Notes: generated by a model not told the origin, from the letters alone. A stretch of DNA of 41,537 bases from Deltaproteobacteria bacterium (GCA_014191855.1 BJHF01000049.1:1-41537); one strand, 5' to 3'; positions 26,190 to 35,292 are shown, numbered from the stretch's first letter. Numbers and translations are program-made.

Positions 26190-27917
26190 GTGGCGCTCTG
26201 GGTGTCGTTCGGGTTGTTGGCGGTGGCGGCCCTCGTACAGGCCTCGCCGCTCCGCGAGCCGTGGCAGGCGCTGTTCGGACTCCCGGCGGTCTTCCTCGCT
26301 CCTGGGCTGGGGTGGGCGCGCGGACTCGGGAGGCGGGCCGGGATGGCGGACCTCCTGCGCGTCGGCTTCGATGCGTTCTGGCTGAGCCTGCCGGCGGCGA
26401 TGGTGGGGTGCGCGCTCGCCCGGGTGGCGGGAGGGGGAGCCTGGACGCTGTTGGCCGTTGCCGCGGCCAGCTCGGTTGGCGGCGGCCTATGGGAGCGTCG
26501 TTCTTTGGCGCCGATGAGGAGCTGGCTCCCTTCTCGCGCAGAGCAGATCGGTGCGTTGGCCGCGACGTTGATGATCGCGGTGTGGTTTGCTCGGAGCGCG
26601 GTGGACATCGCGCGGCCGATGGACCGGTATTGGTTTGTCGACGAGCCCGGCGAGCGCCTGCAGGGCGTCGGGATGTTCCCTGAAGGGATGACGGTCGTCG
26701 GCGCGAGGGAGTGGGCGCCGACTGGTGCGGACGCGACGTTGACGGGCGAGGTGACGCTGTTGGCGCTGCGCGCCCCGGTGGGCGCCTGTGTCGAGATCGA
26801 CGATCGACCGCTATGCGTCGAGGCAAACCCGATCGAGGTGGCCGAAGAAGGGCCGGTGTGGCGCTACCTGGATCGCGGCATCGCGACGACCTACCTGAGC
26901 TCCGCGAAACATCGTCCGCCGCTTCGGCTCCGCTTCAGCAATCCGCAGGAAAGTACGATTTACCTGTTGGAGGACCCTGAGCAGATCTGGGAGCTGCACG
27001 ACGCCGGCGTATTGTACCAAGCCCACTACTACCAGCTCCTCAACATCGTCGAGCAGCTCCGTTGGGCAAAGGAGCGATGGGTGACGGACGTGCAACCGCC
27101 GCTGTGGACCTGGGTCCTGGGCCCGGCGTTGCTCCTCACCGGTGGCGAGCTGCCCACCGCGAACGTGCTCTTTACCGGCGTGCTGGCGCTCACCGCCGTC
27201 GCCGGGCTCCTCTTCCTCCGTCAACACGCCCCCAACGCGCCCGCCGCTGCATGGCTCCTTCCGGGCCTCGCCGCCGTCGTGACCGGAAAGCTCCTGCTCG
27301 TTCCGGGAAGCGCCGACATGCCCGATGCCCTCTACGCCGTCGCCATCGTAGCCGGCCTCTCCGGACGCGCCGTGCCCTTCGGGCTCGCGGCCCAGCTCCT
27401 TCGGTACCCGGGGTTCGTGGTGGTCTTGCTCGGCACGCTCATCACCCGCGCGTGGCGCGAGGCCGCGCGGCTCACGCTCGCCGTCGTCGTCGTCGCGGGC
27501 GCCTTCGGGCTCGGGGGCTTCCTCACGGGCGACCTTGATGCCTGGCTCGCGACGGTTGCCTGGGAGTCGGGTCCGGAGCATTGGCACGGGGAAACGGACG
27601 TTTCGGTGTTGCTCGGGCGCGTGCCTGCGTTCTATGCGCTGTGGTTCGTCTACTCGGGAGGAACCCTGCTTCTGGCCGCCATTCGCTGGCCGCCGGGCAC
27701 CCGCGTGGCGCTGGGCACGGCGCTCTCCTACTCGCTGCTTTTGTGCACCATCGACCACACGCCCACCCACTACTTCGTTCCGCTGCTTCAACTCTCCGCT
27801 TTGGCCACGGCGTGCACCGCAGACAGCTTCCGGTCCACGGCCGCGCGCCGCGGTCTTGCCGGCCTCGCCGTGGGCGGGTTGTTGATATTCTGGCTTCAGG
27901 GCGTAATTCTCGCCTGA
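26190..27917 (+). CDS. Polytopic membrane protein, GT-C-like architecture
   Basis: 575 residues from a GTG at 26190; the in-frame ATG at 26142 would overlap the divergent gene's start. About four hydrophobic segments lie in the first 140 residues, then a soluble part (about 140-300, with YWFVDEPGERLQGVGMFP and RPPLRLRFSNPQESTIY), then about eight or more membrane segments to the end (for example VLFTGVLALTAVAGLLFL and LLLCTIDHTPTHYFVPLL). The layout recalls membrane glycosyltransferases of the GT-C/ArnT type, but the expected Asp-Glu or Asp-Asp motif in the first loop is not evident, so function stays open. The late TPTHYFVPL segment is a typical mannosyltransferase-like end. Confidence 0.7.
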   Translation: MALWVSFGLLAVAALVQASPLREPWQALFGLPAVFLAPGLGWARGLGRRAGMADLLRVGFDAFWLSLPAAMVGCALARVAGGGAWTLLAVAAASSVGGGLWERRSLAPMRSWLPSRAEQIGALAATLMIAVWFARSAVDIARPMDRYWFVDEPGERLQGVGMFPEGMTVVGAREWAPTGADATLTGEVTLLALRAPVGACVEIDDRPLCVEANPIEVAEEGPVWRYLDRGIATTYLSSAKHRPPLRLRFSNPQESTIYLLEDPEQIWELHDAGVLYQAHYYQLLNIVEQLRWAKERWVTDVQPPLWTWVLGPALLLTGGELPTANVLFTGVLALTAVAGLLFLRQHAPNAPAAAWLLPGLAAVVTGKLLLVPGSADMPDALYAVAIVAGLSGRAVPFGLAAQLLRYPGFVVVLLGTLITRAWREAARLTLAVVVVAGAFGLGGFLTGDLDAWLATVAWESGPEHWHGETDVSVLLGRVPAFYALWFVYSGGTLLLAAIRWPPGTRVALGTALSYSLLLCTIDHTPTHYFVPLLQLSALATACTADSFRSTAARRGLAGLAVGGLLIFWLQGVILA

Positions 27918-28043
27918 ACACGGACAAACGCCTACTTTTTCGTCGTCGGGCAAGTCCTTTCCCACTGTGCGGGAAATCGAAGGGGGCAGAAGTCCATAAG
28001 GTTATCCATAGGTGCCGCCCTCGAAGTGCGGTACACTCCCGGA

Positions 28044-28226
28044 ATGGACACCAACGAGCCGCAGCTCCCGCAGTCTTCGCGAGGCCTTCTCTCCGAGTTC
28101 TGGCACTTTCTCCTGCATGAGAAGGTGTGGTGGATGACGCCCATCGTGGTCGTGCTGGTGCTGATGGTGGCGTTCATCCTGTTCGCCGAGGCCGCGCCGG
28201 TGCTGCCGTTCATCTACACGTTGTAG
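28044..28226 (+). CDS. DUF5989 family small membrane protein
   Basis: 60 residues from the ATG at 28044; a GTG at 28026 is in frame but less likely. The sequence LLSEFWHFLLHEKVWW, a single membrane helix (PIVVVLVLMVAFILF) and the end APVLPFIYTL match DUF5989 along the whole length. In other bacteria such a gene often sits beside an SxtJ-type membrane protein and a carbamoyltransferase; neither is here. It is an orphan, between the polytopic membrane protein and the convergent esterase. Confidence 0.88.
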   Translation: MDTNEPQLPQSSRGLLSEFWHFLLHEKVWWMTPIVVVLVLMVAFILFAEAAPVLPFIYTL

Positions 28227-28241
28227 GCGGCGGATTCGCGC

Positions 28242-28979
28242 TCAGCGCCCGTAGGCCCGCGTGAGGTGGGCGGTGGTCTGCTTCTTCCACCAGCTCCAGT
28301 GGTGCTTGCTCTCTGCGCCCCAGATGTCGCGGTCGTGCGGGATGCCCTTGGCGCGAAGCTGATCGCACAGGGCGATCGTCTCTTCGATGCAGCCTTCTTC
28401 CCATTGTCCGGTGCCGCACACCATCGTGAGGTGGGTGCGACGGGTACGCTCCAGGGCCTCGCCGCTGAGGTTGGGCACAAACGCGAGGGGGCTGTTGAAG
28501 TACACGTCGGGGCTCTGGTGGCCGCCGAGGAACTGGCTGATTTCGTAGCGCCCGCTCATGCACAGCGCGTAGTCGAACACCTCCGGGTGCTTGAGCGCAA
28601 ACAACGCCGCGTAGAGTCCGCCGAGCGAACAGCCTACGGTGCCGATGCGCGCGGTGCTCAGGTTGCAGTCCTTCCGGATGAACGGCACCATGGTTTCGAG
28701 GATGAAGCGCTCGTATCGCACGTGCTTCGCGATCTTCTCGGCGCCGGATCCCTCGCGGGTGAACGCCTCCGCCACGTTCGACTCGGGGCAATAAAGCTTG
28801 ATCTTGCCCGCCCGCAGGAGCGGCGCCAGGTGGTCAATCATCCCCTCCTTCTGCCACTCATGGGCGAAGCCGGCGGCGCTCGGGAATACCAGCACCGGCG
28901 CGCCCCACCAGCCGTACCGCCACACGTGCATGTCGCGGCCCATCGCCGCGCTGGGAAAGCGCTCGTAGATCCCTTCCAT
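28242..28979 (-). CDS. Alpha/beta-hydrolase, esterase family
   Basis: 245 residues. The ATG at 28979 is preceded by GGAG with an 8-nt gap; a GTG two codons earlier (28985) is too close to that site. The fold signature is clear: nucleophile elbow GCSLGGLYA (Ser in the first 120 residues) and a late His in KHHWSWW, with an Asp-rich region between (DRDIWG). The N-terminal MEGIYERFPSAAMGRDMHVW and GWWGAPVLVFPS match the esterase-D/enterochelin-esterase-like group, which cleave small esters. No signal peptide. The start lies 2 nt after the tdk stop, so the two genes are translationally coupled. Confidence 0.88.
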   Translation of the reverse strand: MEGIYERFPSAAMGRDMHVWRYGWWGAPVLVFPSAAGFAHEWQKEGMIDHLAPLLRAGKIKLYCPESNVAEAFTREGSGAEKIAKHVRYERFILETMVPFIRKDCNLSTARIGTVGCSLGGLYAALFALKHPEVFDYALCMSGRYEISQFLGGHQSPDVYFNSPLAFVPNLSGEALERTRRTHLTMVCGTGQWEEGCIEETIALCDQLRAKGIPHDRDIWGAESKHHWSWWKKQTTAHLTRAYGR

Positions 28980-28981
28980 GT

Positions 28982-29596
28982 TCACGTCTCCGACAGGTTC
29001 TGGCCGAGGTGCAGGCGCTCCTGGCGCGGCTCGAAGTTGTTGGGGTCCCAACAGCGGCGGCATCGCGCCTCGTAGGCATCGGACTCGCCGACGAGGAAGC
29101 GTGCGTCGCGATTCACGACCCGCTGGCTGCGGTCGGCGGGGTTCCCGCACACCATGCAGATCGCCAGGTTCTTGGTGATGTACTCGGAGACCGCGAGCAG
29201 TTGGGGCAGCGGCTCGAAGGGGTTGCCGCGATAGTCCATGTCGAGCCCCGCCACGATCACGCGGCGCCCCCCGTTGGCCAGCCGCTCTGCAATCTCCACC
29301 AGCTCCGGCCCCAGGAACTGGGCCTCGTCGATACCGACGACCTCGGCATCCCCCACCAGGGCCGGGATCTCGACGGCTCGCTCGATCTGGAAGGAGCGCA
29401 GGCGCTGCCCAGAATGGGAGCCCACGCTGTCCTCCGCGTAGCGATTGTCGATGCCGGGCTTGAACACCGCCACCCGCTGCCGCGCGTATTGCGCACGGCG
29501 AATCCGACGGATGAGCTCTTCGGTTTTGCCCGAGAACATGCATCCGGTGATGACTTCGATCCAACCGACGCCGACAGGCTGTAGTGAGGGGGTCAT
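28982..29596 (-). CDS. tdk: Thymidine kinase (type II)
   Basis: 204 residues, normal for the family. Phosphorylates thymidine in the pyrimidine salvage pathway. P-loop TGCMFSGKT at residues 17-25, the Walker-B-like VVGIDEAQF, the lasso/substrate segment GLDMDYRGNPFEPLP, and the structural zinc Cys pairs CMVCGNPA and CRRCWD are all present. The ATG at 29596 overlaps the stop of the upstream gene by 4 nt (ATGA), and its own stop is followed after 2 nt by the esterase start. A three-gene coupled unit on the minus strand results. Confidence 0.96.
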   Translation of the reverse strand: MTPSLQPVGVGWIEVITGCMFSGKTEELIRRIRRAQYARQRVAVFKPGIDNRYAEDSVGSHSGQRLRSFQIERAVEIPALVGDAEVVGIDEAQFLGPELVEIAERLANGGRRVIVAGLDMDYRGNPFEPLPQLLAVSEYITKNLAICMVCGNPADRSQRVVNRDARFLVGESDAYEARCRRCWDPNNFEPRQERLHLGQNLSET

Positions 29597-30678
29597 CCGA
29601 GCGGCAGCGCCTCGCCAGCCCCAACGTACCAGCGGAGGTCGGGAGGCGCCGCATCCCGCGGCGAAGCAAACGCACGAACGCCGAGGTCGCTCACGGCGAG
29701 CGGCACCTTGGCCCAGGGGTTGAGCAGCGCCTCGGCGCGGAGCTCCAGCGGGCGGGCCGGCTCCCGGTCGACGATCAACAGGCCGGAGAACGCCGAATAC
29801 AGCGGGTCGCGGAAGGCGCAGGGGCCATCCTGCCCGCCAAAGAGGAAGGAGCTGGAAGTGCCTTCGTGCAGGGTCATCGTGGGGCGACCGTACAGGAAGT
29901 CACGCAGGTACCCGTGGTTGATGCACCACGGTTGGTCGGAGACCGCGGCCACGAGGAGCGGCATGTCGCGGCATGGACCGGCGACGTGGCGGTCGAGCTC
30001 GCGTACCACGCGGGGCTCTAAAACCTCCATCGCGCGGTGCGCGACGAAGGGCCCGAGGGCGAACGCGAGCGGCGACTGGCGCCCGCGCGCCTTCTCCCCC
30101 GTGAGGCAGAATTCCAGGGAGAGCTTCTCGTCTTCGTACGCCGCATACCGCCCTTCCCACGCGCCGCTGCCTACCTGCTGCAGCCAGAGCTCAAGCGAGC
30201 GCCGGACCGGCTCCGGGTCGAGATCGTGGGGCAGCCAGCGCCGGATCAGCACGACGAACCGATGCTTCGAGGCCACCCGCGAGAGCGCGTCCACGAGGCG
30301 CTGCCGGGTTTGCTCATCGCCACCTGGACGCGTTTGGTGCAGGAAGGAAAGCACCGACAGGGAGAACAGCGTGCCATCGGGCCGGGTGACTTCGATCCGG
30401 GGGCCTGCGCCGTGAAGCCCGCTGAGGCGCCATCCCTGGCGGACGAGCATGGAAACGACGGAGATCTCGGCAAAGCCCTGGAAGAAGCGGCGATTATCCA
30501 GTGAGGAGAGCAGGTCGGTGGCGCGCGTGCTCATCGGCTCGCCGATGCGCTCCACCATCATCCGCAGCCGATCGCGAACCTCTGCGCCATCGGGAGCGCA
30601 TACCTGCTTGGCGAAGCTGTGATCACTCCCCGGCATACGGCTGAGCTGGGCAACGATACGCTCGGACAAAAGCGGCAT
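29593..30678 (-). CDS. Hypothetical protein, 361 aa
   Basis: Starts at the ATG at 30678 and ends overlapping tdk by 4 nt. No signal peptide or membrane segment. The N-terminal 60 residues are helical; the middle has RRFFQGFAEISVVSMLVRQG and GPRIEVTRPDGTLFSLSVLSF, a helix-strand pattern as in restriction-endonuclease-like folds, but the catalytic Asp/Glu-x-Lys set is not convincing. Later stretches GTSSSFLFGGQDGPCAFRD and SGLLIVDREPARPLELRAEA look like a compact alpha/beta protein. I do not recognise a family. Coupling with tdk suggests shared expression, not necessarily shared function. Confidence 0.75.
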   Translation of the reverse strand: MPLLSERIVAQLSRMPGSDHSFAKQVCAPDGAEVRDRLRMMVERIGEPMSTRATDLLSSLDNRRFFQGFAEISVVSMLVRQGWRLSGLHGAGPRIEVTRPDGTLFSLSVLSFLHQTRPGGDEQTRQRLVDALSRVASKHRFVVLIRRWLPHDLDPEPVRRSLELWLQQVGSGAWEGRYAAYEDEKLSLEFCLTGEKARGRQSPLAFALGPFVAHRAMEVLEPRVVRELDRHVAGPCRDMPLLVAAVSDQPWCINHGYLRDFLYGRPTMTLHEGTSSSFLFGGQDGPCAFRDPLYSAFSGLLIVDREPARPLELRAEALLNPWAKVPLAVSDLGVRAFASPRDAAPPDLRWYVGAGEALPLG

Positions 30679-30751
30679 TCAGGGTGGTTCCTGCCGGTGG
30701 CGGCGGCGTCTAATCGATCCGGGGCCTTTCGACAAGCGTTGAGATGTCCCC

Positions 30752-31900
30752 TCAGAACGACCCCGCGTCGGACGACAACACCGCCGACGTGTAGGTCTCG
30801 ACGCAAAACACCGTTGCGTCGCGAGTATCGATCTCGACGGGACGCCAGGCGTTCGCGAGTTCAAGCGGAGAAACCCATGCATAACGTGGGATATCCTCCC
30901 CGTTCCACCACTGTACGAGGGCGCCCGTTTCGGCGAGCACCCCGGCGTCGGCCTCGCTCTCGTGGCTGCGATCCACCACGCTCAGGTGCAGCTCTCCCGC
31001 GCCCGGCGGGGTGTTTACCACGATGACTTCCGGGCCGGGGCCGCTGGTCGCCGAGCGGGCGAGCTGGGCCACGTAGTCGTCGGGATCGTCCACGCGCTCG
31101 GGGTGCACCGGCTCGTCGGCCCACACGTGGAAGCGGTCGCTGGAGGTGCGCGCTTCGCTCTCTCGCAGCGGAGCGGTAAGGTGCAGGTCGAGGTCGGTGG
31201 CGCCTGCCCACAACACCGTGGCCAGGAGCTTCCCCGGCTCCTGCAGCGGCGCGATCGTGGCCGCGACCGGGCTCAGGCTCGTGTTGGTGAACGCGGGAAA
31301 ACGGGTTCCGGCCCACCCGTCGGCGGGGGCCACGTAGGCGGTATACAGGCCCGGCGTCTCGACCGTCGCCGAGAACTCGCCATCCCGGTCGGTGGTGAAG
31401 CTGGCGCTCGCGGCGGCGCCGACCGGGGCGTTCCATCCCGGCTGCAACGAGCCGTGCAGCCCCTCCACCGGGGAGCCCGAAGGATCCACGATTCGGCCGG
31501 AAACGCTGGTTCCATCGGCATCGAGTCGGAAGGGAGCGAGCGGTCGGTGCACGGCCTCCCAGTCCTGCACCGGGCCAGCGCGCAGGGTCGCCGTCTCCGC
31601 GCTGAGCAGGTTCACGTCCCAGTCCCCCGAACCCGTGCCCAGTCCCTCCGCCGAGGCGGTGGCATGCAGGGCGTTTCCCCGATCTGAATCGCTATACAGA
31701 GGGAAGGACCAGCTCCCCGCGGCGTCGGTGGTGGTAGTGCCCAGCACTTCGCCGGTATCGCCCAGCAGGGTCACCTCGGCAGCGGCGAGCGGCGCGCCGT
31801 CAGCGTCGGTAACGCTCCCGTCCACCATCACCTCAAAACCGCTCAGCCCCGCAGGAACGCAGGACGAAAGCAGGAGAGCCAGGTGCGCGACCAGCCTCAT
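30752..31900 (-). CDS. Lipoprotein with carboxypeptidase-regulatory-like domains
   Basis: 382 residues; signal MRLVAHLALLLSSC with lipidated Cys14 (LSSC is a good lipobox). Two transthyretin-like beta domains follow: GSVTDADGAPLAAAEVTL (about 30-47) and SGRIVDPSGSPVEGLHGSL (about 135-155), each with the typical 'G-x-V-x-D-x-x-G-x-P' turn. The C-terminal half contains TDLDLHLTAP, a pattern of YfaP-like DUF2135 domains. Probably an outer-membrane binding protein. Its ATG overlaps the stop of the subtilase gene (ATGA), so it is coupled to the protease and may act as its partner. Confidence 0.82.
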   Translation of the reverse strand: MRLVAHLALLLSSCVPAGLSGFEVMVDGSVTDADGAPLAAAEVTLLGDTGEVLGTTTTDAAGSWSFPLYSDSDRGNALHATASAEGLGTGSGDWDVNLLSAETATLRAGPVQDWEAVHRPLAPFRLDADGTSVSGRIVDPSGSPVEGLHGSLQPGWNAPVGAAASASFTTDRDGEFSATVETPGLYTAYVAPADGWAGTRFPAFTNTSLSPVAATIAPLQEPGKLLATVLWAGATDLDLHLTAPLRESEARTSSDRFHVWADEPVHPERVDDPDDYVAQLARSATSGPGPEVIVVNTPPGAGELHLSVVDRSHESEADAGVLAETGALVQWWNGEDIPRYAWVSPLELANAWRPVEIDTRDATVFCVETYTSAVLSSDAGSF

Positions 31901-33534
31901 CCGCGTCGCCTGCGGTGCACGCCGAGCATCGCCGCCAGCACGCTCATCGTCGCGACAGGAGCGCCGGCCGCGACCCCCGCGCAGCCGCAGGCCCGCGGCG
32001 GGATCTCGCCCCCCTGGATCGCGCCGTGGCCGGAGGTGTTGTCCATTCCCGGATCCCCCAGGTCCTTCGCTTGCTCCGCCGCCCAGGTTTCGAATTCCCC
32101 CGGTTCACTGTCCAGACCCGTCGCCTGCACCCACAGCGCGGCTAGGCCCGCAAGGTGCGGCGTCGCGGCGCTCGTCCCGTCGAAGGGTGCGTCGGCCATG
32201 GTCGCCGTGCTCACGTCAGTCGGTCCCACAAAATCAGGCTTGGTGCGCCCGTCGTTCGTCGGGCCCAGACTCGAATAGCCGGCGATGGATTGATCTTCGA
32301 GCAGGTAGGCGCCCACCGCGAGGCAGTTGAGGCAGTCGGCCGGCAGCGACAGGGACTCGATCCCGGTCTGCTCGGCGTCGTCCAGCCCGGAGTGGGCGTA
32401 CAGGTAGCCGGTCAGGCCCGCCGGATCGACGGCAAGATCGGCGTATACGGCCACGTAAACGTTCTCCTCACACCCCGAAACGTCCACCTCCTCGAGCGGG
32501 TCGTCGTCGCCGTCCTGGGGGTTTTCGGACCGGCCGCACTCGCGCTGGGTCGACGCATCGAACACCACAAGATCGAGGTCAGTCGCGGATTCTCCGAAAG
32601 GGTCGCTCCACCGGAATGAGACGTGCGCGCGTCCGTTCGGCGCCTCCATCGCGATCGCGTAGTGCCCGTCGATCTCGATGTAGGTTGAGTCTTCCACCCG
32701 GGCGAGCGGCCCAACTCGGTACCGACGGCGCTCGTTGCCCGCCGCCGTAACGAAAATCACGCCTGCCTCCACCATCGCGTCGGCGTACCGGGTGGGCGCG
32801 CTCGTGCCATCGGCGGCCCAGATGTTGTCAAAGCCAACCGACGCGTTCACGACGTCGACATCGGCGTCCAGCAGGGCCTGAAGGCCCTCCCCGAACTCCA
32901 CGTCCGTGCTGAAGCTCACCAGGGTGAACGTCGCGTCTGGTGCGAAGTCGGCGATCACCTCGGCCGCCGCCGCGCCGTGTTTGGAGGACTCGGGGGCGCC
33001 GCGCGAAAGGTCGAACGTGACCTCGCTGGGCAGCTCCCCTCCGATGAGGCCATCCGCCCCGCTGAACCCGACGTCCAGCACGCCCACGTGCACGCCGGCC
33101 CCGGTAACCTCCTCGTCCTCGTGCCAGTCGATGGGCATGGTCGCGTCGTAACCTTCGCCTTCAACCTCCTCTTTCGCCTGGGCGCGGTACGGTTCGCGCA
33201 CGTGCCGCACGCTCGGGTGGGCCGCGATGGCGCCCAGGCGGGATGCGGGGACGCGGAGCTGGATCCGGTCTTCGAAGCTGGCTTCTGCGCTGAGGCGGAG
33301 GCCGGCCGCGAACGCGGCCGTGTCGGTGCCGGGCGCGAGCTCAACCACGATCTGCACGGTGTCGCCGGCGAAGCGGGGGTGGGTGGCGACGAAGGCTTCG
33401 TGTGAAGCCGGGGATGCGGCTGAGCGCCACAGCTCGGTGAGGGTGCTGGTAAGCCTCCGCTCGGGGGCGTTGGCCGGCAGCTCCGGCGACACGGGTCGGG
33501 CGAGGGCGACGCTCAAAAGCAGAGTCAGGGTCAC
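31897..33534 (-). CDS. Subtilisin-like serine protease (S8) with MYXO-CTERM-like tail
   Basis: 545 residues from the GTG at 33534, which opens a short signal VTLTLLLSVALA. Residues about 15-125 are a propeptide-type region. The catalytic set is Asp154 (VLDVGFSG), His186 (SKHGAAAAE), the oxyanion Asn267 (TAAGNE) and Ser455 (GTSAATPH). The Asp motif reads DVG rather than the usual DTG. Between Asn and Ser is an insert of about 130 residues with a P-domain-like beta part (WSDPFGESATDLDLVVFD). The end CGCAGVAAGAPVATMS...HRRRRG is a Cys-Gly-Cys, hydrophobic run and Arg cluster, the MYXO-CTERM type of sorting tag. Surface or secreted protease. GTG overlaps the stop of the upstream lipoprotein (GTGA). 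Confidence 0.9.
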   Translation of the reverse strand: MTLTLLLSVALARPVSPELPANAPERRLTSTLTELWRSAASPASHEAFVATHPRFAGDTVQIVVELAPGTDTAAFAAGLRLSAEASFEDRIQLRVPASRLGAIAAHPSVRHVREPYRAQAKEEVEGEGYDATMPIDWHEDEEVTGAGVHVGVLDVGFSGADGLIGGELPSEVTFDLSRGAPESSKHGAAAAEVIADFAPDATFTLVSFSTDVEFGEGLQALLDADVDVVNASVGFDNIWAADGTSAPTRYADAMVEAGVIFVTAAGNERRRYRVGPLARVEDSTYIEIDGHYAIAMEAPNGRAHVSFRWSDPFGESATDLDLVVFDASTQRECGRSENPQDGDDDPLEEVDVSGCEENVYVAVYADLAVDPAGLTGYLYAHSGLDDAEQTGIESLSLPADCLNCLAVGAYLLEDQSIAGYSSLGPTNDGRTKPDFVGPTDVSTATMADAPFDGTSAATPHLAGLAALWVQATGLDSEPGEFETWAAEQAKDLGDPGMDNTSGHGAIQGGEIPPRACGCAGVAAGAPVATMSVLAAMLGVHRRRRG

Positions 33535-33926
33535 GGCGTCAGCTTGGGGTGCGCCAACATCGGCGGGCGAACGCCGATTACGCCGGGGATGGCGGCCAGC
33601 TCGCACAGGCGCGTTCCAGGTACCGTGCCCTGCGCGACGCTGTCGACGGCCGCGTCCATCGTGAGCCAATCCGGCGGGATGAACGACCCGTCTACCACGA
33701 TGAGCACCGGGGCTTCGCTGGTGACGAGCGGCCATAGCCGAGGTTCAAGGCCGGAGCAGGGCGGGGTGGGTTTGTCGGAGGGGGTGACGGGCGGGAGGCT
33801 GACGGTCGGCACCGGTTCGGCGGCACCGGTGCCAAGCGCTGGGATTGGTGAAGGCTCAACCGGCGGCGCAACCTCGGGCGGCTTGCCGCCGCAGATCGGG
33901 CAGGCGATCAGGAGGGCCAGCAGCAT
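33531..33926 (-). CDS. Short Pro-rich lipoprotein, 131 aa
   Basis: The signal MLLALLIAC is only 8 residues before the lipid-anchor Cys and has no positive charge, yet LIAC is a good lipobox. Residues about 15-60 are Pro-rich, a flexible tether with a Cys pair in CPICGG. The C-terminal 70 residues (LIVVDGSFIPPDWLTMDAAV, then ELAAIPGVIGVRPP) look like a small alpha/beta domain; no family recognised. It overlaps the protease gene by 4 nt, so it may be an accessory lipoprotein of the exported protease. Confidence 0.7.
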   Translation of the reverse strand: MLLALLIACPICGGKPPEVAPPVEPSPIPALGTGAAEPVPTVSLPPVTPSDKPTPPCSGLEPRLWPLVTSEAPVLIVVDGSFIPPDWLTMDAAVDSVAQGTVPGTRLCELAAIPGVIGVRPPMLAHPKLTP

Positions 33927-33947
33927 GGGGCTACGTAGCGCGCGGGG

Positions 33948-34553
33948 TCATGGGGCGGGCGGCGCCACCGCCTCCGCGGCCTCGGCCGTAAGCTCGTCGA
34001 AGCCGGCGTAGACCTCGTCGAGCGGCAGCGCCAGGTCGAGCGCTTCGATGCGAAGCTCGCCGGTTTCTCGCGCCTCCGTCAGCGTCCAACCCGCTTCCGA
34101 GCGCGAGTACACCTCGATGCGCTTCGCGTCCGTCGAAACCAACACGTAGGCCTTCAGGCCGGGGTGCCGCCGATAGTGGGCCGCCTTGGCGCCGCGATCG
34201 TAGCCCTCGGTGGACTCGGAGAGCACCTCGAAGATCACCGCGGGGTTCAGCAGCGTCGCCGGTCGGGTTGGTTCAAGCTCCAGCTTCCCGCACACGACGG
34301 TCACGTCCGGATAACAGTACATCCCGGTTTCGGAGATCTTTACCCGCAGATTGGAGCCGAAGGGCCGGCAGGGGCGGCCACGGAGCTTCCCGCTCAGTAC
34401 GGAACCCACGTTCATCACCAGCGCCTCGTGAATCGGCGAGGCCCCGGCCATCGCGAAAACCTCGCCGTTCACGAACTCAAGGCGCTCCTCTGAGGCCTCC
34501 GCCATGACGAGGTACTCGGCCTCGGTATGACGCGGCACGCGGACGGTGGCCAT
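33948..34553 (-). CDS. Uma2 family endonuclease-like protein (DUF820)
   Basis: 201 residues from the ATG at 34553 (MATVRVPRHTEAEYL), a usual Uma2 start; an in-frame ATG at 34571 would overlap the methyltransferase gene. The family marks are seen in order: ERLEFVNGEVFAMAG, HEALVMNVGSVLSGKLRG, YPDVTVVCG and NPAVIFEVLSEST, the last two giving the Asp and Glu of a PD-(D/E)XK core. Uma2 proteins occur in many copies in cyanobacteria and myxobacteria; their natural substrate is unknown. Lies between tyrS-methyltransferase and the lipoprotein-protease unit, 21 bp before the latter. Confidence 0.92.
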   Translation of the reverse strand: MATVRVPRHTEAEYLVMAEASEERLEFVNGEVFAMAGASPIHEALVMNVGSVLSGKLRGRPCRPFGSNLRVKISETGMYCYPDVTVVCGKLELEPTRPATLLNPAVIFEVLSESTEGYDRGAKAAHYRRHPGLKAYVLVSTDAKRIEVYSRSEAGWTLTEARETGELRIEALDLALPLDEVYAGFDELTAEAAEAVAPPAP

Positions 34554-34560
34554 GGGCCCA

Positions 34561-35292
34561 CTATACCGCATTCCGCACCTTCGCCGCGATCACCCAGTCC
34601 GCGCCCCACACCACGGGAATCGCCGCGAGCGCTCGGGCGCGGACATCGGCGATATGTGCCTCGAACGCCGCGGCGAGCCCCTTGTCCTTGAAGAACGGCA
34701 GCTTCCGCATCGCGACGTCCAACTGTCCGTTCACGAAGCGCTCCCCGAGGCGGTTCGGGAACGCGGCGCTGTCGACGACGTCGTAGCCCGTACGCTCCAG
34801 CCACTTCAGCACCAGCTCCCTGGGGTATTCGCGGTAACAGCGGTGCCCGGCGAGCAGGATGGCGCTGTCGCGGAGGCGGCACACCTCGTCGAGCATGCTG
34901 CCGTCGCGCGGCTGGGGCTCCAGGCCCACGAGGTAGAGGCGGTCGGCCACGTTGGGGCGGATGCGCTCGAGAAAACCGTATTGGAAGTACGGCGCGTGGC
35001 CGTCGATGGCGCCGATCACGTAGTCGGCCAGCACCACGTCAAAGCGCTCGCCGGCGAGCAGCAACGGGTCGGTCCACTGCCCAAGGATCACGTTTGTGCC
35101 GGGCACAAGCTCGCGAAGGCCGGGCATACGCCATGTCTCCACCGTCACGGCGGTGATGGACTTCGCGCCCAGCGTCCCCAGCCAGCCAAGCGAGTGCTCG
35201 CCGGTACCGGAGTCCAGCACCGAGCCCCAGTTGTCGCCGTGAACGCGCGCGATCCACGAGAAGAGCGCGTCTTCCCGCTTCATCGGCGGCAT
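34561..35292 (-). CDS. Class I SAM-dependent methyltransferase-like protein
   Basis: 243 residues. The cofactor loop VLDSGTGEHSLGWLG (about 25-39) and the following acidic strand region (VTVETW, then FDVVLADYVIGAI) fit a Rossmann-type methyltransferase. The target is unknown. The ATG at 35292 shares one base with the tyrS stop (TGATG), so translation is coupled to tyrS; an internal ATG (MKRED, 35283) is another possible start. No family name can be given with confidence, although the C-terminal part (LPFFKDKGLAAAFEAHIADV) is well conserved in style. Confidence 0.75.
   Translation of the reverse strand: MPPMKREDALFSWIARVHGDNWGSVLDSGTGEHSLGWLGTLGAKSITAVTVETWRMPGLRELVPGTNVILGQWTDPLLLAGERFDVVLADYVIGAIDGHAPYFQYGFLERIRPNVADRLYLVGLEPQPRDGSMLDEVCRLRDSAILLAGHRCYREYPRELVLKWLERTGYDVVDSAAFPNRLGERFVNGQLDVAMRKLPFFKDKGLAAAFEAHIADVRARALAAIPVVWGADWVIAAKVRNAV

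Noticed and set aside
27990..28015. Single DnaA-box-like TTATCCATA upstream of the DUF5989 gene
   Set aside because: One imperfect box only, with no further boxes, AT-rich unwinding region or dnaA/dnaN/gyr genes; not an origin.
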